A stretch of DNA of 64,000 bases, from NCBI GenBank assembly GCA_026119855.1, contig JAOWBW010000163.1, forward strand, positions 558,001-622,000. The letters are read 5' to 3'. Shown here piece by piece: positions 44,581 through 55,659 of this stretch (the first letter of the stretch is position 1; each line of letters begins with the position of its first letter). The stretch comes from Campanula takesimana (lineage: Eukaryota; Streptophyta; Magnoliopsida; Asterales; Campanulaceae). The position numbers and the translations under genes are program-made. Under the pieces are notes generated by a model. The model had not been told where the DNA came from and ran no database searches. It was given only the letters and a program-made list of their open reading frames with translations.

Positions 44581-44601
44581 CCCCCCCCCCCCCCCCCCCC
44601 C
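44581..44601. repeat. Poly-C run of about 21 bases
   Basis: An uninterrupted C homopolymer about 130 bp after the copy C stop codon, probably in the 3' UTR or just past it. The length may be unreliable in the assembly. Confidence 0.8.
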
Positions 44602-44802
44602 TTTTGGTTCTGCTATTTATTTCCGTAGAGTTTAGGGGCAATGCCCTTTTCGATTTTCCTTTTTAAAAACAATGATTTCATTACTAGTGGCGCTTGAGAT
44701 CTGATTTAGGGATCTTGCTGAAGTCTTCATTGTTACACAACTTATCGCTGTTTACAGACGAGCTTGTATGATATGTAATCTGCGAATGATTCTAATTTAA
44801 TA

Positions 44803-45064
44803 CTCCCCATGTCCCTAAATGAGTATCCATTTTCAAAAAATCTTTGTCCCAAAATGAGTGTCTTTTTTTAACATTACTTTGTCCCTAAATCTTTTTTTTT
44901 TCGAATTTTTTTTCACCGGTCTCTTTATACGTGCAAAACTAAATGTTTGGAAAGGAGATTACAAGATTATATATGAATTTTTGCCACCAAATTGTACAGA
45001 AAGTTGAGATTTTCAGATGTCCCTTAAAATGAAATTTGGACACTCATTTAAGGACAGAGGTAGT
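44803..45064. mobile_element. Stowaway-like MITE, 262 bp
   Basis: The ends ctccccatgtccctaaatga and tcatttaaggacagaggtag are inverted repeats with TA flanks. The sequence is more diverged than the other MITEs. Confidence 0.7.
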
Positions 45065-45070
45065 ACATGT

Positions 45071-46035
45071 TTGTACTAAGTCCTCGTAGGATGATCAGGG
45101 TTTTTTCGGGTTAAATGTGAGCGTTACACGAACCACCGAAGAGCGATGAATAGGAGGAGCGGGAATAGGGAACTAGGAACGTATATTGAGAGAGACAAGA
45201 CATTGCTAGCTTGGTCTCTTAGTGAGAGAGAGGTAGATAGGATTAGGGGTGGCAACGGGTCGGGTTTCGTCAAAACCCGAACCCGGCCCTAATGTTAAAG
45301 GGAGTGACCCGAACCCGACCCGAAGTGTAGCAAATTATAAAAATTTCAGCTCATATTTGTTTGGGCTCAATCTATGTCTAAGCTTAAATTTTAATTAGTT
45401 GTAGAAATTAGTTTAAAATCATCAAACCTCATTCAAAAACAAGTATACAAATAAATTGAACAACATATAATATGATTAACTAACATAATATCTTGACTTT
45501 GTACATGAGGGTGCGGGTCGGTCGGATCACGGCGGGTCAATATCAAAACCAGAACCCGCTCGGGTCATGAAAATTGCAACCAGAACCCTACTTTTTTCGG
45601 GGTAGATCGCTTACGGGTTCGGATCGGGTTCAGTCAAATTGCGATCCCTAGATAGGATTCCATGTCAAATGAATACCCTTAAGAGGGTATTATAGGATTG
45701 GCCCCATATGAGGGGCACTTGACTTTATAATGTGTGGACCTTATCACAATTCTCCTATTTAAACCCAATTAGGTCACGTGTAACCCTACGATTGGGCCAC
45801 GTGGCGAACTTCGCTATTTCAACTGCCTCCAATCCCTTGCTCCTAGGGGATCCGAAATAGTGGAAAAAGACTTCCCCCAACCTTGTCAAATCGTGGGAAG
45901 TACTTAACATAATAGACCGTACACTAAAAGTGCACTTGCGGGAATGATACACGTGTGCGGGAAAGAGATGCACGTGAGTAGCAGGTGCAAGGACATGTGC
46001 AAGACGTGTGTGCGAGATACACCTATCACATATTA
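45071..46035 (+). repeat. Interspersed repeat, copy 1 (with hAT MITE inside)
   Basis: From gtactaagtcctcgtaggat to gagatacacctatcacat the sequence matches 48443-48990, apart from the inserted 407 bp element. It ends tgt...aca-like and could be an LTR; no partner internal region is seen. Confidence 0.6.
45245..45651. mobile_element. hAT-type MITE, 407 bp, with 8 bp target duplication
   Basis: Flanked by ataggatt on both sides (45237-45244 and 45652-45659). The ends aggggtggcaac and the reverse complement of ttgcgatccctag are imperfect inverted repeats. The interior has cgggtcgggtt/aacccgaacccg motifs in both orientations. The 8 bp duplication assigns it to hAT. Confidence 0.85.
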
Positions 46036-46097
46036 GTCCCCCTGTGCGAGAGACTTTGTCTGGATGTCACGCGGACAAATGAATAACTTGGTATATA

Positions 46098-46379
46098 CTC
46101 CCTCCGTCCCACCTCACTTGACACCCAAGAGGTGGGCACAATAACTAAGAAAAAAGAATAAAATAAGGAAAATGTGTGGTAGAAAATGAAGAGAGAGAAT
46201 GAGTGGGGTAAATAGTAGTGTTGATTGAATAAATTGAATGGTGGAAGATGAATAGAGAGAATGAGTGGTGGGGTAGAGTGAATATAAAATTATAAAAACT
46301 ATGCCATTTTGGGAAGTGTCAAGTGAGATGGGACAGACCAAAATGAAATGGAAATAAGTGTCAAGTGAGACGGAGGGAA
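46098..46379. mobile_element. Stowaway-type MITE, 282 bp
   Basis: Ends ctccctccgtcccacctcac and caagtgagacggagggaa, TA flanks; same subfamily as the outer element at 1086-1949. Confidence 0.85.
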
Positions 46380-46505
46380 TATCTATCAAGGGAAGATGTG
46401 TCGTGGCATGATAACATCATTGATTTGGCTTAATTATTTTGATGGTGTGCGGAGCGCACTGAAGTGATATTAGTAAAAGGCACGTGGGGTGCAAACTAAT
46501 AAATA

Positions 46506-46753
46506 CTCCCTCCGTCCCACTCGAATTAGGACAAATTTTCATTTTGGGTGTCCCATTCGAATTAGGACAACCCAAAAATGGAAGTGTTTTATTTAATGGG
46601 ACCCACACTCGCAACAACTTTCCACTCATTATTTTCTACATCACTTTTCTCTCCTACTTCACTTTTCATACTCACAACACCTACTCCACTAACACTTTTT
46701 CCTTAATCCCCGTGCCCAACCCAAAAATCCTAATTCGGGCGGGACGGAGGGAG
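46506..46753. mobile_element. Stowaway-type MITE, 248 bp
   Basis: Ends ctccctccgtcccactcgaa and ttcgggcgggacggagggag, TA flanks; same subfamily as 12669-12923. Confidence 0.88.
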
Positions 46754-46889
46754 TACATGATATAGGGTATCACGACAGGCTACACCTTTCCCACATTAGG
46801 GAGCTTGTTGTGCAAGCTAGCAAGGTACAAGTAACTCTGCGGGACATGCATGTACGAGATATACATAAAGGGGAAAATATATATGGAAT

Positions 46890-47965
46890 AATTACAAGAA
46901 CATGTAACGTACTATGCCTTCGGTTGCACCAAAGGTAAGATACTATGAATCGACAACATAAAGTAACGTACTTTTGAGTCTCGTTGCAAATAAGGTAACC
47001 AAGTTGGATGACATTAAATTTCATTAACAAAACTAACCAACTCATTAAATAAAATAACAACCGTTAAATAAGTAACATCTATTTCATCTCTACCTTGTAT
47101 TTTTGCAATCTCAAACCATGGATGAGCACATATTGAACCCAATTTCAAAATCAAATTCAAATTAAAAAATCCAACCCAAAATTAAACTCGAATTCAAACA
47201 CAAAATTAATACCTGGGCGGAGGAGTTCAACGGTGTTTGTAGAAATTGAATCCCCAAATCTCGAAATATCTCTACCTGAATTGAAAGACAAAGAATCTCT
47301 ACTCGAATTGAGACCCCCATTTCGAAAAATTGTAGCCCGAATTCGAAAATTGAAACCCATATTCGATATCTCTGTTTGGTTGCTACTAGGGTTTCAATTT
47401 TCGAATTTGGGGCTTCAATTGGAACCCAAAATCTATGCTTGGTTGCTAGGTATAATGAACAATGGTGGGATCTTGCTGGGTCGATTGCTGGTATCATCAA
47501 GCAGTTGTTAACCCAAATTTGGGGCTTCAACAGGAGAGATCTGGATTGATTGCTGGTGTTAATTTCGTTTTGGTTTTGGTCTTGGTGGTTGTAATGGTGG
47601 CTGCAATGGTTGCAGTGGTGGTGGCTGGTGATGGTGATGAGGGCATCAATGGTGGTGGGGTGGACTGGTGGTGGGGCGGATTGGTGTGGTGAGTGGTGGA
47701 CGTGGTGAACTAAGGAGTGTAATGGGTAATGAAGAAGACTACAAAACCATTAGTTTTAATGCCAACAAATGTTAAATGCATTTAACGGGTGTTAGTTTTT
47801 ATCTTATTTTGTTGACATTTTAATTATCTTTTCAACGTCGTTAGGGTGCATTCCATTATATGTAACAATTGGGTAAAGTACATTTCATTAAGATGTCAAA
47901 TGATATTATGTTGCATTAATTGTAACAAACGCTATAGTACTTTGTCGTTTGCCCGTGATTGAAGA
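46890..47965. mobile_element. Possible foldback element, decayed
   Basis: Blocks such as gtactatgcc...aaataaggtaacc and ataacaaccgttaaataag at left have weak mirror images at right (ttaacgggtgttag...gggtaaagtac...tatagtacttt). The middle (47215-47460) has repeated gaattgaaacccaaattcga-type motifs. No gene is supported. Confidence 0.3.
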
Positions 47966-48442
47966 ATGCATAGTACATAAGCAAGATATACATTTGTGGA
48001 ACATGTAAACACGATAATGTGGGTTGAAAATACCACTGTGGCAAATAAATTATTCTCATCCGCATAAGCTCTCGCTCTTGGGCTTGTTTTCCTGACGTAG
48101 GCCAAATAAATTTTAAAAATGATTGATGTAGGTCAAGTAATGTTTAAAATAGAAATGATGTAGGGCAAGTGTAGATGACATCACAAAACTACAAGGTTTT
48201 TCATAACATGCTATAAAGTGTGAGGCACGCGCCAAACGGGCGGATAATATCTTCCCATAATAGTCCCCTGCACGGAGAGCTTTCGTATGAAAGATTCTTG
48301 GCAAATGAATAACATGGAATAATCTTATAGGTGAAATGTAATAGGTGGAAAAAACATGTAACGTGGTACTTCAGCTAGTAAAGACCCTGTTGGCTGTGAA
48401 TCCAGAGATTCTGGGTTTGATCCACAATGGAGTCGCCAAATA

Positions 48443-48990
48443 GTTGTACTAAGTCCTCTTAGGATGATCAGAGTTTTTCGAGAACCACTGAAGATTGATG
48501 GAGAGGAGGAGCGGGAATAGGGAACTAGGAATGTTTATTGGGAGAGACAAGACATTGCTAGCTTGGTCTCTTAGTGAGAGAGAGGTAGTTAGGATACCAT
48601 GTCAAATGACTACCCTTAAGAGGGTATTTATAGGATTAGCCGCGTGTGAGGGGTACATGACTTTATTATGTGTGGACCATATCGCAATCCTCCCATTTAA
48701 ACCCATCTAGGCCAAGTATAACCCTATGATTGGACCACGTCCCAAGCCCAAGCTTCGCTATTTCAGCCTCCAATCCATTGCTCCTCGGGGATCCCAAATA
48801 GTGGGGAGACGACTTCCCCCGACCTTTTCAAATCGTGGGAAGTACTTAACAGATAATAGACCGCACACTGCGGAAAAAGTGCACCTGCAGGAATGATACA
48901 CGTCCGTGGGAAAGAGGTACACGGGAGTAGCAGGTGCGACCGTGCGAGGACACATACAAGACGTGTGTGCGGGACACACCTATTACACAA
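48443..48990 (+). repeat. Interspersed repeat, copy 2 (empty site of the hAT MITE)
   Basis: Homologous to 45071-46035 without the hAT MITE: at the insertion point it reads gaggtagttaggataccatg. A tRNA-like sequence lies immediately upstream (48365-48430). Confidence 0.65.
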
Positions 48991-49117
48991 TACTTATTGT
49001 TCATATTTTGCGTATGACATTATGCTCGACATAACATTCATCCTCGATTACATGATATATGTTCTGCTATTCTATGACATGTATAGATAAGTCAACACAC
49101 GTACCAAACTCGGAGAG

Positions 49118-50236
49118 TTAACTTCTAGTCAACTTGTGATCTCTTTGCCTTCTAAGTTGAAGAATGTGTCTGTATGCATCATCTTTCTTTTGATCCACAG
49201 CTTCCAGTTTTCTCTGCAATCTTGTAATGACTTTATCGATGGCCTCTAATTTCCTCCAAAGATGATTGTTCCTGCTCCCGTATTCCAGGTCAGTCTTCTT
49301 TAGTATTTCTCTCTCAGCTGCGATGCACTTCAGTAGGAGAAGAAATGCAAAAGTGTTGGTAAACATCAGACCTCTAAATTAGAAGTTACTACCTCCGTAC
49401 CAATATGAATGTCTGAAATTGCTCTTTATCAAGAGCAAATTCTGACATTCATTTTGGGACGGAGGAAGTACTTGTCAAATTTAGTATGGTACTTTAATTC
49501 TGTCTTCTATAGCTTCTTTTGAACCCAAGCGAGTACTCATCTCTGTTTCCGTTGCAGCATCAGGTACTAGCTTTTCTCGTGCTTCTTTTGCCTCTTTTAT
49601 CTCTCTAATGAGATGTTTCTCTTTAGTGGTTGTATTGCAACCATGCTGCACCCGGTAATGCAATGACGTTATCTGTTTTGAGGATGTCAAGGATAAAGAG
49701 AAAAGTGAGAGCGGAATACAAAGAACTCCATTTAAGAATGTTGAGACAGCAAGTGTATTACCTTTTCATCAAGTTCTTCAAGTGGTGAAAGTAGCCTTCT
49801 AGCTCCTGCTTTGGTTAAGTTCTTTACTCCATAGAGGTCGTACAGAGCACGTTGAAGTTGTGCGATTTCCATATCTCTTGATGTAACATCCTGTTCGTAA
49901 ATATACCAATATTTACATGATTCATACTTGTCTCGAGTCACCTGTTCATGATCATTAGCCAAAAATTACGCATGTATAAAAGAAAGTGAAAACTACAAAA
50001 TGTTTTTGTTATAGCTATACCTTTCTTTCCATTATTTTCTCAAAGATTTGGTCGCTGGCTTGTTTATGGAATTGGTATAGAGTCTCAGCGGCCTGGATCT
50101 TGTCTTTCAGTATTCTGTCATCATATATCATTGTCTTGCTGTTTCTCTCAACGTCAAGTTTGGCATGGATAAACCAATCTTTTCGTTCCATTTCAATGGG
50201 TCTCTGCTCAACAATGATCTCAATCTCGATCTCCAT
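49118..50236 (-). CDS. PPI-like coiled-coil protein, copy D, 261 aa
   Basis: Four exons (50236-50021, 49941-49762, 49672-49493, 49327-49118) total 786 nt in phase 0 with GT/AG borders, the most complete gene structure of the four copies. Motifs: KDKIQAAETLYQFHKQASDQ (exon 1, after about residue 45), EIAQLQRALYDLYGVKNLTK (exon 2), KEKHLIREIKEAKEAREKL (exon 3), KLEAIDKVITRLQRKLEAVD and KKDDAYRHILQLRRQRD (exon 4). The spacing and the EIQ/RQRDE-like end resemble proton pump-interactor proteins, known to bind plasma-membrane H+-ATPase, but only their coiled-coil middle is represented. An 80 bp MITE sits in the last intron. Head to head with DUF2921 copy D; the two starts are 629 bp apart. Confidence 0.68.
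49389..49468. mobile_element. Very short Stowaway-like MITE in a PPI-D intron
   Basis: Ends ctacctccgtaccaatatga and attttgggacggaggaag with a TA flank; inner gaatgtctgaa...ctgacattc continues the inverted repeat, making an almost perfect 80 bp hairpin. It lies between exons 3 and 4 of the PPI-like copy D and is absent from the other copies. Confidence 0.75.
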
Positions 50237-50393
50237 GCCTTTACCGGATCAAACTGGGAGAACTGAATGCAGAAATTAGGTCAAAGAGAGAGGAGCCAGA
50301 AGATGAAATATAGAAGCGCATGAGAACTATTCTATACGAGGACCTGGTAAAAACTAGTCCCTGCTCAAGCTAAATGGCATGACACTTGCTTCC

Positions 50394-50410
50394 CACGCTA
50401 AAGTCAACTC
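50394..50410. promoter_or_regulatory. Conserved CACGCT/AAAGTCAACTC element, unit D
   Basis: Cacgctaaagtcaactc keeps the GTCAA part while the G-box core is lost. It lies about 158 bp from the PPI-like start, close to the spacing in units A-C (about 184-195 bp). Confidence 0.45.
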
Positions 50411-50864
50411 ATTCCAACACCGAGTCATTTCTGAATTATTTTTTATTATTAAGTCCATGTGGGTGCGGCCCTTTCCTAGGACCCACAAATAATGGAAGCT
50501 CTTGCAACACACGATTGTCTTTATTTTTATTTTTCTTAATTATTAAACGCTCGTTATCTGGTCAGTTTCCAGGAAGCATATGGGCATGAGGCATATTCTT
50601 AAGTTAATATTAAAATGTTTGTTTTTGGTCAACTTTGTGTTAGAAAGCTGCCCAGATCCCCAACTGAACTTCAATGGAGGTTTCCCAGCACTTTGAGTAC
50701 AGCCCTTCTTCAGGTTAGAGTGAATATCTCAGTTTCTTACTGTATCACACTGACAAGCATTCAAATTCAAACATCTTGCTCTCCATATCCATTTATGTTT
50801 TCTATATCTTGCTTCATTTTGGGTTTTGTTTAGTAATTTCAGACCTTGAAATTATTTGTCTGTA

Positions 50865-53814
50865 ATGAAGATTCAACCTATTGTTCTTGCTCTCTGCACC
50901 CTGCTAGAGTTTCTTCTTTTATCCAACTTCACTACATCTTTCGACAACTCTGAATTCATTGATGAAAACCAAGCAATCTACACATACAATCGCTTCACCG
51001 AGGTTCAAAAGGAATGCTCCTCTTCCTATCTTCAGCTTCCGAGTTGAAACCAGATGACAGTGGAGGGTATAGGCTTGAACAAAAACTCTCATTCTTTGAC
51101 GGAGAGTGGGAGCAGGAGAGCGGCGATTATTCACCCTTGATCCCTTATGAAGATACAGAAATGTCATTGGAAAATACGTTCCCAGTCTCTCCCCTAAAGC
51201 TGGTAAGCTTTGAGGTGAAACATGTCAGTACTGTTCATCAATCTAAAATTGCAATCAGTTTTCGAGGCACTATACGTATAGGCCAAGCACGAAATAGCAC
51301 GCTGATTCATGATGCCTACAAGTATTTCCACATGTCGTCTGGAATGTCCGTCCTCAGAATCTTCTTTGAAGGTGTTTATCTCGAGAATGCAGGAGGGAGT
51401 ATGGTGTGTATGTTGGGGAATACAACGCTCCCCTTTCTGGTTGACGATGCTGATCCTTCTGGTAGGATAAGGAGAAATAGTTCCTTAAGCAACCATAAAC
51501 CCCGTCTCGTCCAAGATGATCACATTCTTTTAGTTCTTCGGTACCCCAAAACATTCAACTTGACCGGAAGATCAATTCAAGGAGAAATGAGAAGTTTGAA
51601 TGACCGAAGGAGTTTCAAATACTTTGATCCCGTTCACTTATCAGCTCAGATGACTAAACTCTCAAAATACAAGTTTAGCTCCGGAGAGCTCAAGTCAAGA
51701 ACATGTGATCCGTACCCGTATCAAGAGAACATGGTTGAAGATGGTGCCACCGTGTTTGATGGCTCCGAATTCTGTATGAATTTAAAACTATTTTCATTCA
51801 ATTGGTTCAACATTTTGCCAAACTGGAAGTACGTAGGCAAGCATGGCTTTCGTAATAGAATAGGCCCTTTCCTGATTGAAGGGGGGCACAAGGATCTTGA
51901 TTGGAGTTTCGATAGTGTTCGAATGATTATGCAGAATTTTCTGTGTGAAAGGGATGATACAAATGAATCTGAGCCCAAAAATGCAAGGATTGCTGCTGTC
52001 TTTAGAGTATTTCCATCAGCCATGGATCCAAGTACTGCAAAAACGAAGAACAGTCTTTCAGCGATGACATTGTCTGCAGAGGGAACATGGGATTCCTCCA
52101 CAGGACAGATCTGCATGGTTGGTTGTCTTGGCATTGCAGATTCAGGCTTAGATGGATGCACTTCTCAGATTTTAATGTATTTTCCTCGTTCATTTTCCAT
52201 CAAGCAGAGGAATGTAATGGTCGGGAGCATATCCAGCACCGTAAATGAAGAAGATCCATACATACCCATTCTGTTTGGAGTGTCGATTCAACCTTTTCTT
52301 TTCGGTATTAACCAACCAGAATTTGTAACGTCTTCCCTGTCGTACAATTACTCAAAAACTGAACTTGCTTGTGCTTTCCGAGAGAGAAAACAACAGAACA
52401 AGCTGATGGCCACTATAAAGAAATCTCTCCTGACATATCCAGCCCTCCAAGATGCAGAACAACAACTAGCTCGTTTAGACTCTCTCTCTCGTAACCTCTA
52501 TATTGATGGCTATTCGGTCCCTTATCCCCCACAGTATGACCGTAAACCAGATATCTTTGTTACAATTGAGGTATCCTCATTGGGACCTTTATTTGGAGGG
52601 TATACCGAATGGTTGCACAATGCGAAATATCCGGTGAGTGCTCAACCTGAAGTTCCCAAGTCTGCAATATTAAATGTCTCGCTTTATCTCATGTTCACCG
52701 AAGCAGCCCGGAAGTCAGAGAAGTCATATAAGAACATATCTGGGTTATTTCTGGAGGGCCTGTACGACCCTCTTCTAGGTGAAATGTACTTAACTGGTTG
52801 CAGGAAGGTGAAGGTTGAGATTACTAATACCAAAAGTGAGAGAGGTATGGATTGTTCAATTGAAATTAACATCTTGTACCCATCCATAACATTTGGGTGG
52901 TTGAAAAATCCGTGTGCAAAGATCACCATCGCCAGCAAAAGGACGAGGATGACCCCCTCTACTTCACAATAATAAGGCTGCAGACCTTTATGATTCATGA
53001 TGATAAGCGTGAAGAAGATGCAGTGTTTTGCAAAGTTGTTGATGGAGTTCTACGTAGCCTGTTGCTTTTAGTAGCAAACATAATCATTCTGCATCAACTC
53101 GTTCACATAAAAAAGAATGTGAATTCAGTTCCTTTTATATCTCTGACCATGCTCGCTTTTCAGGCTATTGGCTACATCCTTCCGTTGATCAGCCATTCAA
53201 ATATCTTGTTCAAGCCAAAAGACATGACCAAACTGTATAATCTCTACGGAAATGAGGAATTATTGCAGGTTCTTGATTATATTAGTAAGATCCTTTCGTT
53301 GACTTGCTTGATACTTACTGCACAGGTTTCACAAAAGGTATCGAAATCTCGAAATAGTCCTTTCAAACCAAAAAGGGTAACTCGTGAAAGAAAGGTGATT
53401 TTCATTACGTTGACCATGCTGATACTTGGATTTGTGGTAATGCTTCTTGTTCGTGGCAATCTTGATACACATATTACAGTTGCTGCTGAGCTTGAGGAAT
53501 TTGTGGCGTTTGTTCAGAACTTCTTTCTTCTTCCTCAAATCATTGGCAACTTGCTTTGGCAGACCCGTGTTAAATCCCTTACTTCTATGTACTACTTTGG
53601 TTTCACTTTGATAAGGGTTCTTGCACTTGTCTATGGCTACGTAAGAGATCCGATTATAGACCCTTACTCTATGAATGCTGATGAGTTCATGAGCTTGGGT
53701 TCAAGTTCAGCATCAAGGATTGGCCATGTTGTTGCTCTTGTTGCTATGATCTTGCTGGCAGCTCGAGTCCATTTTCAACAAAACTCGAGCCAGCAGAAAC
53801 TCTGCAGAAGCTGA
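50865..53814 (+). pseudogene. DUF2921 gene copy D with two single-base frameshifts
   Basis: All family blocks are present: signal-like start MKIQPIVLALCTLLEFLLLS, SASELKPDDSGG, LVSFEVKHVSTVHQS, LRYPKTFNLTGRSI, QICMVGCLG, EMYLTGCRKV, a membrane region from LRSLLLLVANIIILHQ, and a last membrane segment IGHVVALVAMILLAARV. The frame is lost twice. Near 51020 one base is missing relative to copies B and C, just after KECSS. Near 52940, after KITIASKR, one base is missing again. Otherwise the reading frames are open over about 980 codons, so the loss is very recent, or these are sequencing errors. A likely 5' UTR intron runs from ttcag/gttaga (50715) to ttcag at about 50840. Confidence 0.75.
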
Positions 53815-54337
53815 AAACAATATTAAGCCATGTGGGCCTGGCTCCTGTAGCATCAGGTTGTCTTTCTATATGCTATGTTGACACTCTATTTTGGGATTAA
53901 ATCTTTGCGTAGCTTACTTGTTTCTTGTGTTTATGTAGAATTTGGATTTGTTTGCATTCAGTAAGCTGAGTATTAATCTCAGTTCTAAGATGATTTTCAC
54001 ATTTCCGTAGATTTTTTGTACCAGTTTGTATACCGCACCATCATTATTTTCTGTACCAGTTTATGTACCGCACCATCTACCATTATTATCCGATGGTTTA
54101 CAAGTTTGGATGACTTCGTCATGACATCAGCCTTAATAATTGTGAGCCATTGAATTATTAGTGGTACAAAGTGTGGTACACAAAGTGGTAATGAAAATCT
54201 GGTCTCAGTGAAGCAAGAGTTCAGATCTTCTTGTGAATTTCAAGATTCTTTGTGAATAGTCAACAATTCTTGGCTGAACCCAAATTAAATATTTCAAGTT
54301 GTTCAAAGATTAACTTCAAGATTCTTGATTTTTTAAA

Positions 54338-55269
54338 GGGTTAATTGCAATTTGGTTCCTGACTTTTTTGAAAATTTGCAATGTTGATGCTGTGTTTTCA
54401 ATTTCGCCAATTGGTATACTCACTTTGTCATTTTGTTGCAATCTGACTACAAAAGTAACTGGGTGTTAGTTTTTTAACAGATTTTATGTCGTATGACTAG
54501 CACATGACGATTTAAGATGTTTGTGAAGCTGCACATATCCGATTGGTATGATTCTTTTTTAAACAGAAGCTAATATTTAAATCTACAACATATATTTTTT
54601 GACAAATTGTTTTGGTGAACTAATTATATTATATTAATTTGTAATTTAAGTAAATGAAAATATTGAAAAAATAGAGGACATGGGAAAAAAAAAATCTAAA
54701 AAAATTACTACTTTCCACCATGATATACCTTATTTCCTAATGTTTACTTTCTTCTACCCTCCACCATGTTCCCGCATCACCCTTCCACATACACTCTTCC
54801 CTCGATTCATCATTTTCTTCCTCTCCCTTTTTTCCTATCAAATATTTTTATGAACTGATAATCTACATATAACATTTACTTCATATGAAACATACTTGGG
54901 GCTAACACATTTTTTTAGATTATTATATCACGTGTTTTTTTTAAAAAAATATTTAAAATTAAGATTTAATATAAAATAATCCAATCACCCGAAAAATTGC
55001 TAAAAAAATATATGTTGTAAATTTAAATATTAGTTTCAATTTAAAAAAACAATCATATCAATCGGATATGCGTAGCTTCAAAAACGTCCCTTAAAACGTC
55101 ATGTGATAGTCATATGATATAAAATCTGTTAGAAAACTAACACTTAGTTACTTTTGTAATTGGATTGGCAACAAAATGTCAAAGTGAGTATACCAATTGG
55201 CGAAAATGAAAAGACAGTATCAACATTGCAAATTTTGGACAAAGTCAGGAACCAAATTGCAATTAACCC
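54338..55269. mobile_element. Foldback element with about 290 bp inverted repeats
   Basis: The left arm gggttaattgcaatttggtt...cctgactttttt and the right arm (reverse complement) gggttaattgcaatttggttcctgacttt run in parallel for nearly 290 bp (gccaattggtatactcactt, acagattttat, catatccgattg), around an AT-rich centre. Long inverted repeats without coding are typical of Mutator-type foldback MITEs. It separates units D and E. Confidence 0.8.
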
Positions 55270-55543
55270 TTTTTTTCTTAAATGTTAATCTCAAGGCAAA
55301 CATGAGATTTTAGATCTATTGAAGACTGAGTTTAGAGTTAGTTCCTTGCACTTTCCTCCGTTGACTACCAAGTCTGAAAATCAATGAAGTTGGAAGTATC
55401 AGATTCATTTTTAGAATTTCACTAGGATAATATCCGTTTTTGTTGTTTCAATTCAGTGTTGTAATCTTGCAGAGTGAAAACCAGATATTCAGTCGTCAAC
55501 TACTACTGCAGAATCAGGCAACTCAATCTAGTCCTTTCTGCAG

Positions 55544-55640
55544 GTTAGTCTCATAGTGTTGAATGCTCCTGCTTTAACTTATCTGATCATTATGAACAAG
55601 ATCAATCTCTGATTTATCAACGATTTCTTTTCATTTTCAG
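55544..55640 (+). other. Probable 5' UTR intron of DUF2921 copy E
   Basis: Ctttctgcag/gttagt at 55543-55544 and tcattttcag/gggtta at 55640 are strong donor and acceptor sites 97 bp apart, 20 bp before the ATG. Similar sites occur upstream of the other copies, so a leader intron looks ancestral. Confidence 0.6.
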
Positions 55641-55659
55641 GGGTTAATTCCACCTCATA

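Noticed and set aside
47157..47692. ORFs up to 122 codons on both strands
   Set aside because: Built from repeated gaattgaaaccc-type motifs and a gtggtg tract; probably part of a decayed mobile element.
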